In this document: positions 1 through 5,946 of the stretch, piece by piece
Numbering within the stretch: the first letter of the stretch is position 1
Layout: every line of letters starts with the position of its first letter
Source of the DNA: SIG673 sp045658525
GTDB taxonomy: Bacteria > Bacillota > Clostridia > Oscillospirales > CAG-272
DNA length: 8,149 nt
Direction of reading: 5' to 3'
Assembly: GCA_045658525.1 (NCBI GenBank)
Contig: JAZOVD010000083.1
Span: forward strand, 1-8,149
Notes under the pieces: generated by a model
Told to the model about the DNA's origin: nothing
The model's database searches: none
What the model saw: the letters and a program-made list of their open reading frames with translations, nothing else
Translations under genes and position numbers: made by a program

Positions 1-76
1 GGTTAGCGCCCTTACCGCCGAGAAGCTCACGCATGTTTGCGTTGCCTTCGGAAAAGAGATAAACATACTTTTTCAT
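1..76 (-). CDS. ppdK: Pyruvate, phosphate dikinase, N-terminal fragment (gene runs off the left edge)
   Basis: Only the first 25 codons are inside the window. They read MKKYVYLFSEGNANMR, then a short link and LLGGKGAN. This is the characteristic start of pyruvate, phosphate dikinase: the N-terminal nucleotide-binding domain of this family opens with a YVYLFSEGN stretch followed by the LLGGKGANL glycine-rich segment. The enzyme interconverts pyruvate, ATP and phosphate with phosphoenolpyruvate, AMP and pyrophosphate in the cytoplasm, and in anaerobic Clostridia it often works in glycolysis. The ATG at 74-76 is preceded by GGAGGAA (complement of 87-93), a good ribosome binding site about 10-12 bases upstream. 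The gene has its own promoter (120-148) and lies downstream of pheT on the same strand. Identity is near certain despite the short fragment; nothing can be said about the rest of the protein. Confidence 0.9.
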   Translation of the reverse strand, partial: MKKYVYLFSEGNANMRELLGGKGAN

Positions 77-109
77 CTTTGCTTTTTTCCTCCAATTATT
101 TGTTTTTTG

Positions 110-135
110 CTCAACGATTATTATAACACGTTGAG
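110..135. promoter_or_regulatory. Perfect inverted repeat over the ppdK -10 box, candidate operator
   Basis: CTCAACG (110-116) and CGTTGAG (129-135) are perfect 7-bp inverted arms separated by 12 bases that contain the -10 hexamer of the ppdK promoter. Arm centres are about 19 bp apart, close to two helical turns, as expected for a dimeric regulator on one DNA face. The start site falls inside the dyad, so a complete RNA hairpin would not form, which favours a DNA operator over a terminator or riboswitch. The regulator is unknown and the function is inferred. Confidence 0.4.
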
Positions 136-148
136 GGTAAAATTTCCA
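120..148 (-). promoter_or_regulatory. Predicted sigma-A promoter of ppdK
   Basis: On the minus strand a perfect TATAAT (-10, complement of 120-125) is preceded by exactly 17 bases and then TGGAAA (complement of 143-148), a 4-of-6 match to the TTGACA -35 box. Transcription would start near 113, giving a leader of about 35 nt with the GGAGG site before the ppdK ATG. This suggests ppdK is transcribed independently of pheST. Confidence 0.65.
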
Positions 149-199
149 TAGTTTTTGAAAATATTTACATTTTATTAAACATTTGCTGTGCAATGCAGG

Positions 200-2284
200 T
201 TATTTTTTCAGTTCTATGCCGTATTCCTTTGCGAGCTTATCCTTAAATCCGTTTTCGATGACCTCTATTTCCTCTGCGGAAAGAGTACGGTCGGTAGCGT
301 TGTATTCAACGTTTATAAGGACAGCGGACGAGCCTTTTTCAACGCCTGTTCCGAAATAAACGTCAACCGGCTTTACGTTTACTATGAGGTCGCTTTCGTT
401 ATAGATAAGCTTGCTGTAATCGCAGAAGTGGATACCGTTCTTAACTATGAAATTGTATTCTCTTTCCACGCTCGGGAAATTACTTTCGTGAGAGATAGAT
501 TTCTTGGAGTCGGTAAGTCCCTCATAGCAGAATTCGATGTAAAGAACATCGTCCTTTGCGAGCTTTCCGTTTTCAAATGAATTAAGGACCTTTTTAGCGA
601 TCTTTCCGACTACACCGATGACCTTGCCGTTAGCTACTATCTCGGCATACGCGCCTTTCTCAAACATACCGCATTCCGTTCCGTTTTTAAGCGAAATGGC
701 TATGTTGTAATCATCGAATATAGATTTTACCACCGCTACCGCGTCGTAAACGGAGTACTTTATCTCCTTTGATACGCCAAATCCCTTGTGATACTTAGTT
801 CCGGTCATAAGAGCAGCGAACATGTTCTTTTCGATATAATTGTCGTAAGCGTTCTTATTTCCCGTGGTATGACGGAAGGTCTTGCCTATCTCGAAGATCT
901 TCATATCCGTTTTGCCTACGGTAAGATTGGATACCGCGGTCTGGATAAGGTTGTAGGCAAGCGTCGGACGCATAAGCTCGTAGAAGTTGGAAAGGGGATT
1001 TAATATCCTTATATCTCCGTAATACGCGTCCTTTTCGGAAAGGTTGAGCTTGGTCATGGAATCCGAGGGAATGAAGCCGTAGGTCAGGACCTCGATAAAT
1101 CCGTTTCCGACCATTATATTTCTGAGAATATTGGCGTTCTTGTTTATCGGGTTCTCAACGTAAGGAGCGTAGAGCTTTATAGGCTGCGGCTCAATGTTAT
1201 GATAACCGTAGATGCGTCCGACTTCTTCAATGAGGTCAACGTCAAACTCTATATCAAGTCTGAAAGAAGGAACAGTTACCTCAATAAAAGTGTCGTCCAT
1301 TATCTTTACGTCAAAATAACAGCGAGAGAGCATATCCGCTATCTCGGTGGTGGAAAGCTTTGTTCCGAGAAGCGAGTTCGTGCGCTTGGCTGAGAGAGTG
1401 AACACAGAAGGCTCGTATTCTTTATCAACGTGACAGAAAGCGTTGTAGTTTACAGTACCGCCGCATATATCGGTTATCATCTTGGTGAGCATACGCGCGC
1501 CGATATAGCTGAGCTCGGTGTCAACCCCACGCTCGTAGCGGTAGGATGCCATAGTGGAAACGTGAGTTTTCTTCGAGGTTGTACGGATTATTATGTGGTC
1601 GAAGTTAGCCGACTCGATAATAATGTTCTTGGTGTTATTGTCTATCTCGGCGTTGGGGCTTCCGATCATACCCGCGGCACAGAGCGGCTTTTTATCGTCG
1701 GAGATCATAAGCGCGCCAGCGGGGAACTCGACCTCGCTACCGTTAAGAGTAAGGAACTTGGTCGCTTCCTTTACGTTTTCTATCTTTATCGCGCCGCTAA
1801 GCTTATCGGTATCAAAAACGTGGGTCGGCTGACCGATAAGGAGAAGAACGAAGTTACTGATGTCAACGACGGGATTGATGTGCGCGACACCGAGCTTTTC
1901 AAGAACTTCCACGATATAAGCGGGAGTTTCGACGGTGTTGTCTATTCCCGTTATCTCTACACCGCAGTATCTGTGAACGTCGGGAGAGTTTACTATTATA
2001 TCGTGAGAAAGTCTGTTTTCGCTTGAAAAATTGAGTGCAACGTCAGCATCGAATGCCTTGGGAGCGGGGATCTTCTTCGAAATGTAAGCCTCGCGCAGAA
2101 CTCCCGCGACGGAAAGCATATCGGGGCGGTTAGCCTTTACCTCTATCTCAACGAGGTGGTCGTCGCCTACGTCTTCAAGAGAAGCAAGCTCAAATCCCTG
2201 ATAGCGGAGCCATTCAAGGAGTGCATCGTATTCTATTTCTGTATCGCTTACGCTTTTAAGCCAGTTAAAAGGAAATTTGAACAT
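200..2284 (-). CDS. pheT: Phenylalanine--tRNA ligase beta subunit, lacking the B2 tRNA-binding domain
   Basis: This is the non-catalytic subunit of the cytoplasmic alpha2-beta2 phenylalanyl-tRNA synthetase; it binds and edits tRNA-Phe. Recognisable parts in order: B1 start (residues 1-38, with NWLK), continuing at 43-70 with the EIEVKANRPDML segment (usual form EI..TPNRAD); B3/B4 editing domain (about 104-281, with VVDISNFVLL, GQPTHVFD and SYRYERGVD); B5 domain (about 293-362, ending DVDLIEEVGRIYGY with the acidic EE pair); the class II-like core (about 383-588); and a C-terminal FDX-ACB anticodon-binding domain (about 600-694). The usual bacterial protein has about 800 residues. Here the roughly 100-residue OB-fold EMAP/Trbp111-like B2 domain is absent: GFELASLEDV runs straight into the segment that normally follows it. 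There is no frameshift or stop, so the gene looks functional. The start is fixed by AAGGAGGTG, 8 bases upstream. Only 15 bases separate it from pheS. Confidence 0.95.
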   Translation of the reverse strand: MFKFPFNWLKSVSDTEIEYDALLEWLRYQGFELASLEDVGDDHLVEIEVKANRPDMLSVAGVLREAYISKKIPAPKAFDADVALNFSSENRLSHDIIVNSPDVHRYCGVEITGIDNTVETPAYIVEVLEKLGVAHINPVVDISNFVLLLIGQPTHVFDTDKLSGAIKIENVKEATKFLTLNGSEVEFPAGALMISDDKKPLCAAGMIGSPNAEIDNNTKNIIIESANFDHIIIRTTSKKTHVSTMASYRYERGVDTELSYIGARMLTKMITDICGGTVNYNAFCHVDKEYEPSVFTLSAKRTNSLLGTKLSTTEIADMLSRCYFDVKIMDDTFIEVTVPSFRLDIEFDVDLIEEVGRIYGYHNIEPQPIKLYAPYVENPINKNANILRNIMVGNGFIEVLTYGFIPSDSMTKLNLSEKDAYYGDIRILNPLSNFYELMRPTLAYNLIQTAVSNLTVGKTDMKIFEIGKTFRHTTGNKNAYDNYIEKNMFAALMTGTKYHKGFGVSKEIKYSVYDAVAVVKSIFDDYNIAISLKNGTECGMFEKGAYAEIVANGKVIGVVGKIAKKVLNSFENGKLAKDDVLYIEFCYEGLTDSKKSISHESNFPSVEREYNFIVKNGIHFCDYSKLIYNESDLIVNVKPVDVYFGTGVEKGSSAVLINVEYNATDRTLSAEEIEVIENGFKDKLAKEYGIELKK

Positions 2285-2292
2285 TTAAAATA

Positions 2293-2301
2293 CACCTCCT
2301 T
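2293..2301 (-). promoter_or_regulatory. Strong ribosome binding site of pheT overlapping the pheS stop codon
   Basis: The minus strand reads AAGGAGGTG, a full complement to the 3' end of 16S rRNA, 8 bases before the pheT ATG. Its first two bases are part of the pheS TAA stop codon (2300-2302), so ribosomes ending pheS sit on the pheT initiation site. This arrangement suits matched synthesis of the two subunits. Confidence 0.85.
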
Positions 2302-3298
2302 AAAGCTGTTCCCAGAGGGAAAGCTCGTTTTCAAAGAGCTTACGCATCTCGGCTATCTTGAAGTAGAGCATAGGAAGTCTGTTAAGACCCCAACCGAACG
2401 CAAATCCCTGCGTTTCTCTGGAATATCCTACGCCCTCAAATACGTTCGGGTGAACCATTCCCGCGCCCGCGACTCTCATCCAGCCTGTGCCCTTACAGGT
2501 ACGGCAGCCCTTACCGCCGCACATAATGCAGCTCATATCGACAGCCGCGCTCGGCTCGGTGTATGGGTAGTAGCAGGGAGAAAATCTTACCTTTACGGAC
2601 TCACCGAATATACGCTGCGCGCTCTCGGTCATCGCCCATTTGAGGTTAGCGAGGTTTATGCCCTCACCGACGACCAAGCCCTCTATCTGATAGAAGCAAG
2701 GCGTATGCTGGGGGTCTATCTCGTCAACACGGTAAACGACACCGGGGGAGATAATCATAAATGGCGGCTTGTGTTCAAGCATATATCTGACCTGAACGCA
2801 GGACGTATGAGAACGGAGCAGAATGTTGGGATATTCGAGATAGAAGGTGTCCTGCATATCACGAGCGGGGTGATAGTAGGGCATATTGAGCATCTCGTAG
2901 TTGTACTTATCAAGCTCTATTTCAGGGCCGTAAGCAACGGAGAAGCCCATCTCTCTGTAAACGTCCTCCATCATTTTTCCAACTCTTATAAGAGGGTGTA
3001 TCTTACCTCTTACAAAGTCGTGGCTCGCGATGCTGAGGTCAAGCTCCATTTCGTTTGCTCCGCCCTCGGCTATACTCTGTTTAAGAGCCTTGAACTTCGC
3101 CTCGAACTCATTTTTGAGGTCGTTGATGAGCTGACCCGCTTCGCGCTTGTCCTCGGGAGCGAGAGCCTTCATATCGGCAAAAAGCTCTTTAAGAGCCTTT
3201 TTAAAGGCAGACTCAACGACCGAAAGACCGTCCGCGGCAGACACGGTAGCGAGCTTAGAGCCAAGCTCGTCCTTGATTTTTGCGATTTGGTTTTTCAT
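2300..3298 (-). CDS. pheS: Phenylalanine--tRNA ligase alpha subunit
   Basis: This is the catalytic subunit that activates phenylalanine with ATP and charges tRNA-Phe, acting with PheT. Its 332 residues are close to the normal bacterial length of about 340. An N-terminal helical, probably coiled-coil tRNA-binding arm (about 1-85) leads into the class II catalytic domain: motif 1 region near HPLIRV (101-106), HPARDMQDTFY (143-153), RSHTS (162-166), motif 2 with VVYR and QIEGLVV (187-210), YPYTEPS (244-250), four cysteines in CxxC pairs (C257, C260, C265, C268) typical of a zinc knuckle in many bacterial PheS, and motif 3 GWGLNRL (302-308) with its conserved arginine R307. The usual GIER/GMER of motif 3 is GLNR here, and the common LGKKG turn of the N-terminal arm is not evident. 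AAAGGA lies 8 bases before the ATG. The gene is preceded by a Phe T-box leader and its own promoter, and followed by pheT. Confidence 0.97.
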   Translation of the reverse strand: MKNQIAKIKDELGSKLATVSAADGLSVVESAFKKALKELFADMKALAPEDKREAGQLINDLKNEFEAKFKALKQSIAEGGANEMELDLSIASHDFVRGKIHPLIRVGKMMEDVYREMGFSVAYGPEIELDKYNYEMLNMPYYHPARDMQDTFYLEYPNILLRSHTSCVQVRYMLEHKPPFMIISPGVVYRVDEIDPQHTPCFYQIEGLVVGEGINLANLKWAMTESAQRIFGESVKVRFSPCYYPYTEPSAAVDMSCIMCGGKGCRTCKGTGWMRVAGAGMVHPNVFEGVGYSRETQGFAFGWGLNRLPMLYFKIAEMRKLFENELSLWEQL

Positions 3299-3337
3299 CT
3301 TGTATTTCCTTTCTCGCGGAATGCGATATTATTAAAC

Positions 3338-3415
3338 AAAAAAATAAGACGGTCAATGAAAAGAGGGACGATGCGAGATGCACCGCGGTACCACCCATTT
3401 TCAAAGACAGCCGTC
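3338..3415 (-). terminator. Rho-independent terminator of the pheST T-box leader
   Basis: On the minus strand GACGG (3411-3415) can pair with CCGTC (3348-3352), and inside it TGAAAatGGG with CCCtcTTTCA, followed by the U-rich run TTATTTTTTT. The 5' half of the T-box GGG is sequestered in this fold. The competing antiterminator pairs the same GGG with the CCC near 3364-3366, with an inner GGTGC/GCATC helix. The two structures are mutually exclusive, as expected for a T-box switch. Confidence 0.75.
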
Positions 3416-3617
3416 CTTGCGCTTTGTACTCCTTAACGCAGAGATAACGTTCCGTTTAGCGCGCCGTCCGAGAGGGGAGAACGCTTTTCGCGGAAAACTC
3501 CGACGCCGAAATTCCCATAGCGTCCCCCATCGGAAAACTCTCAGCCCATCGATCTTCCGTCTCTTTAAGGTTTGTAACGCTTCGGTACTGTACGTCATCA
3601 ACGTTATTTTAGTGTTT
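3338..3617 (-). promoter_or_regulatory. T-box riboswitch leader of pheST, Phe specifier
   Basis: The leader RNA lies between the promoter and pheS and carries the T-box sequence AATGGGTGGTACCGCGG (complement of 3383-3399), whose UGGU bulge pairs with the acceptor end of uncharged tRNA. Stem I can be drawn by hand. The base helix is GACGT (3592-3596) with GCGTC (3502-3506). The specifier loop has AGTA (3586-3589) opposite GAATTTCG. Then come CC/GG and AGCGT with ACGCT (3519-3523), and a distal arm CGGAA (3556-3560) with TTCCG (3531-3535). The specifier reads UUC (3508-3510), followed by G as the usual 3' purine; the alternative register UUU also codes Phe. Known T-boxes let transcription continue when the cognate tRNA is uncharged, so pheST should rise on phenylalanine shortage. 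The T-box and specifier come directly from the sequence; the fold is a hand prediction. Confidence 0.93.
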
Positions 3618-3622
3618 TTAAT

Positions 3623-3651
3623 ATTATAACATAAAGAAGTGAGTTTGTCAA
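3623..3651 (-). promoter_or_regulatory. Strong sigma-A promoter of the pheST leader
   Basis: The minus strand has perfect TTGACA (complement of 3646-3651), a spacer of exactly 17 bases, and perfect TATAAT (complement of 3623-3628). Transcription should start near 3616, just before stem I of the T-box. A consensus promoter fits a gene controlled mainly by attenuation rather than initiation. Confidence 0.92.
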
Positions 3652-3665
3652 GGGGGGAGAGAAAG

Positions 3666-3707
3666 AAAAGTAAGAGGTAATAGTGAAAAAGTAAGAGGTG
3701 AAAGAAA
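3666..3707. repeat. Two-copy 21-base purine-rich tandem repeat
   Basis: AAAAGTAAGAGGT occurs at 3666-3678 and again at 3687-3699, with the following 8 bases partly similar, giving a 21-base period repeated twice. The plus strand here is almost all A and G. It lies between the pheST promoter and the galM terminator. No function is apparent. Confidence 0.6.
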
Positions 3708-3730
3708 AAGCCTTCCCGCTCGGGAAGGCT
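3701..3730 (-). terminator. Intrinsic terminator of the galT-galM unit
   Basis: AGCCTTCCC (3709-3717) and GGGAAGGCT (3722-3730) form a perfect 9-bp stem with a 4-base loop. Read on the minus strand it is followed by TTTTTCTTT. It begins 14 bases after the galM stop codon and separates the galactose unit from the pheST promoter. Confidence 0.92.
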
Positions 3731-3744
3731 AAATGTATCAAAAA

Positions 3745-4824
3745 TCAAACCTCAAACTTAAACACCGCCGTGCATTCGTAAGGCTTCTCGGGAGAGAAGA
3801 TACAGGACGGGAAGTCGGGACGGTTCGGCGTGTTCGGATAGAAGCCCGTTTCAAGACAGATAGCACCGTGCTTTTTCGACTGAACACCGCCCTTGAAGGC
3901 GTATTCTCCAAGGAAGTTGCCCGAATATACCTGAATACCGGGAGCGTCAGTGTAAACCGTAAGCTTTCTTCCGCTTTCGGGATCGAAAAGGATAGCCGTC
4001 TCGGCAAGCTCCAGACCGTGGTTCCAAGCAAGCTTTTTGTCGGTGGAGATAACGAAAGTGTGGTCGTAACCGCCCGCCGTTGCTATCTGGTCGTCGCTCA
4101 TATCCGTTATGTCCTTGCCTATCTTCTTCGCGGTACGGAAATCAAACGGAGTTCCGTCAACCGCGCGAAGCTCGGTAGGGATAAGAGTACCGTTTACCGC
4201 GACTATCTTGTCGCAGTTGAGAGTAAGCTCCTGACCGAGAACACTCTGCGTTTCGTAGCCAGCAAGGTTGAAATACGCGTGGTTGGTCATAGCGATGGGG
4301 GTCTCGGCGTCGGGTGTAGCAAAGTAACGGATAGCAAACTCTCCGTCGTCGGTAAGACGGTAAACTACCTTTACCTCTACCTTTCCGGGGAAGCCCTCCT
4401 CGCCGTCCTCGGAAACGCAGGTGAGAACGAGCTTGTCAGCTCCGCATTTGCACTGTCCTGCCTCTACGTTCCATATCTTCTTGTCAAAGCCGGTTTTTCC
4501 GCCGTGAAGCGTTGTGATGCCCTTTTCGTTCTTCGGAAGAACGTAGGTCTTTCCGTTAAGCGTGAAAGTACCGTTTTCTATACGGTTCGCGTATCTTCCG
4601 ATAAGCGCACCCTGATAACCCGATTTTTCAAGGTACTCCTGGGGCGTGTCGTAACCGCAGACAACGTCCTTTATGTTTCCGTTCCTGTCGGGACACTTTA
4701 TCGACTGTATAACTCCGCCAAGATCAAGTATAGTAACGCTTATTCCGCATTTAGAGGTCATCGTGTAGGCGGTAACGTTCTTTCCGCAGTTAAGCGTGCC
4801 GAATTTAAAAGAAGTAATAGACAT
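3745..4824 (-). CDS. galM: Aldose 1-epimerase (galactose mutarotase)
   Basis: GalM interconverts the alpha and beta anomers of galactose or glucose in the cytoplasm, supplying alpha-galactose to galactokinase in the Leloir pathway. The 359-residue length is typical. Family signatures are all present: GRYANRI (76-82), LHGG with H107, NHAYFNL (181-187) with the catalytic acid H182, GYDHTFV (252-258) with D254, PGIQVYSGN (295-303), and LETGFYPNTPNRPDFPS (324-340) with the catalytic base E325. There is no signal peptide, so it is cytoplasmic. The ATG at 4822-4824 has GAAAGGT about 11 bases upstream. It follows galT by 23 bases with no promoter or terminator between them, so the two genes are surely co-transcribed; a clean terminator follows at 3701-3730. 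No key residue is missing. Confidence 0.95.
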   Translation of the reverse strand: MSITSFKFGTLNCGKNVTAYTMTSKCGISVTILDLGGVIQSIKCPDRNGNIKDVVCGYDTPQEYLEKSGYQGALIGRYANRIENGTFTLNGKTYVLPKNEKGITTLHGGKTGFDKKIWNVEAGQCKCGADKLVLTCVSEDGEEGFPGKVEVKVVYRLTDDGEFAIRYFATPDAETPIAMTNHAYFNLAGYETQSVLGQELTLNCDKIVAVNGTLIPTELRAVDGTPFDFRTAKKIGKDITDMSDDQIATAGGYDHTFVISTDKKLAWNHGLELAETAILFDPESGRKLTVYTDAPGIQVYSGNFLGEYAFKGGVQSKKHGAICLETGFYPNTPNRPDFPSCIFSPEKPYECTAVFKFEV

Positions 4825-4847
4825 AGCTTTATTTACCTTTCGTTAAA

Positions 4848-5843
4848 TTATTTGCCAGAAGCAAGGAACTTTGCGACAGCCTCGCGAAGCTCACCCGCCT
4901 TTTCCTCGGGAGCGGTGGGGTTGCAGTGCGCCCAGATGCCCGTCTCGGATGAAGCCATAAACTGCTGCTTCTCGGCGGAACGCATAGGCGGATAAAACTC
5001 TATGTGGAAATGGAAGTAATCAGCGTTGTTCGGATACTCCTCCTCGGAGTTTACGGGAGCGTTGTGCATACACATCATATAGGGGAACTTGTATTCGAAC
5101 AGCTCGTCGTAAGCACCCGTTATTACCTTGATTATATCGGCAAGGTCTGCGTCCTCCTTGTCTCCGAACTCCGTCATCTTGGAGAAATGCGCCTTTGACG
5201 CTATGTAAACGCCGTAAGCGTAGTCGGCAAAGAAAGGAACGTAAGCCATAAAGCTGTCGTTTTCATAGACCATACGCTCGCCGAATGCTTTTTCTTCCTC
5301 GTTTATGGAGCAGAAAAGGCACTTTCCGTTATTATCCTTGTATTTCTTTGCGCTGTTAAGCTCAAGCTCCATCTTCTTTGGCATAACGGAGAAGCCGTAC
5401 ATCTGACCGTGAGGGTGAGGCATGGTCGTACCGACCTTGTCTCCGCGGTTCTCAAACGGGAAAACGTACTTTATCTTCTCGTCGCTTTCCATAGCCTTGA
5501 AGCGCTCCTTCCAAAGGCGAACGAGCTTGGTTATATGATCTCTCGGAAGAAGGCAGAGAGAACCTGTATGATCGGGAGAGTAGAGGATGACCTCGCATTT
5601 ACCGTGAGAGGGAGCTACCTTGTAAAAGCTCTTACCTGCTTCGGTATAGGGGTGATCCATTTTCGGAGGTGTCTGCGAAAGCGCGGGAAAGTCGTTATCG
5701 TACGCAAGAACGTCGTAGTCGGGAACTTTTCCGAACTTGGGGCAGAAGGGACAAAAGTCCTTGGGCATCTGCGGTCTGTTCTGACGGTGTGATGCTATCA
5801 TAGTCCAGTCGTCGATCATAGGATTCCATCTTAATTCAGCCAT
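4848..5843 (-). CDS. galT: Galactose-1-phosphate uridylyltransferase
   Basis: GalT exchanges UMP between UDP-glucose and galactose-1-phosphate, giving UDP-galactose and glucose-1-phosphate, the second enzyme step of the Leloir pathway. The protein has 331 residues and the two HIT-like halves of the type I family. Seen motifs: zinc ligand pair CPFC (C31, C34); SPDH with H92 at the position of the third zinc ligand; FENRG (130-134); and HPHGQ (143-147), in which H145 is the uridylylated nucleophile and H143 a metal ligand. A second CLFC pair (C175, C178) opens the C-terminal half, and FHFHIEFYPP (277-286) is the typical C-terminal signature. AGGAAG lies about 9 bases before the ATG. It is first in a two-gene unit with galM and has its own promoter at 5886-5914. 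No galK or galE lies in the window, so the kinase and epimerase must be encoded elsewhere. Confidence 0.96.
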   Translation of the reverse strand: MAELRWNPMIDDWTMIASHRQNRPQMPKDFCPFCPKFGKVPDYDVLAYDNDFPALSQTPPKMDHPYTEAGKSFYKVAPSHGKCEVILYSPDHTGSLCLLPRDHITKLVRLWKERFKAMESDEKIKYVFPFENRGDKVGTTMPHPHGQMYGFSVMPKKMELELNSAKKYKDNNGKCLFCSINEEEKAFGERMVYENDSFMAYVPFFADYAYGVYIASKAHFSKMTEFGDKEDADLADIIKVITGAYDELFEYKFPYMMCMHNAPVNSEEEYPNNADYFHFHIEFYPPMRSAEKQQFMASSETGIWAHCNPTAPEEKAGELREAVAKFLASGK

Positions 5844-5885
5844 TGAGTTTTCTTCCTTTCGGGTCTTACAAAATTTTCAAAAATA

Positions 5886-5914
5886 ATTATATCATATTTC
5901 CGCGATTATTTCAA
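5886..5914 (-). promoter_or_regulatory. Sigma-A promoter of galT-galM
   Basis: The minus strand has TTGAAA (complement of 5909-5914, 5 of 6 matches), a 17-base spacer and perfect TATAAT (complement of 5886-5891). The predicted start is near 5879, giving a leader of about 35 nt before galT. No clear operator dyad, catabolite-response element or leader hairpin was seen around it, so galactose induction cannot be explained from this sequence. Confidence 0.85.
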
Positions 5915-5946
5915 GTGGTAAAATGCGAAATATTTACGAAATAAGC

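Noticed and set aside
176..196. Possible terminator hairpin after pheT: CATTGC, loop ACA, GC-A-AATG, then TTTAAT on the minus strand
   Set aside because: The stem is only 6 pairs with a bulge, and the T run is short and broken. It may slow polymerase, but I would not annotate it as a terminator without transcript data.
1430..2026. Plus-strand open frame of 198 codons antisense to pheT
   Set aside because: It lies wholly within the B3/B4 and neighbouring parts of pheT and shows no protein-family character.
2156..3436. Long plus-strand open frame of 426 codons antisense to pheS and the start of pheT
   Set aside because: The translation has no recognisable domain, the opposite strand encodes complete, well-conserved PheS, and no ribosome binding site or promoter precedes it. 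It is a by-product of codon bias on the coding strand.
3733..4995. Plus-strand open frame of 420 codons antisense to galM
   Set aside because: It covers the galM terminator and the whole conserved galM gene, has no family match I can see and no initiation signals.
5915..5946. A/T-rich partial dyad (GTAAAT and ATTTTAC) after the methyltransferase gene
   Set aside because: The pairing is weak, with no G/C core and no following T run, so it is not supported as a terminator.
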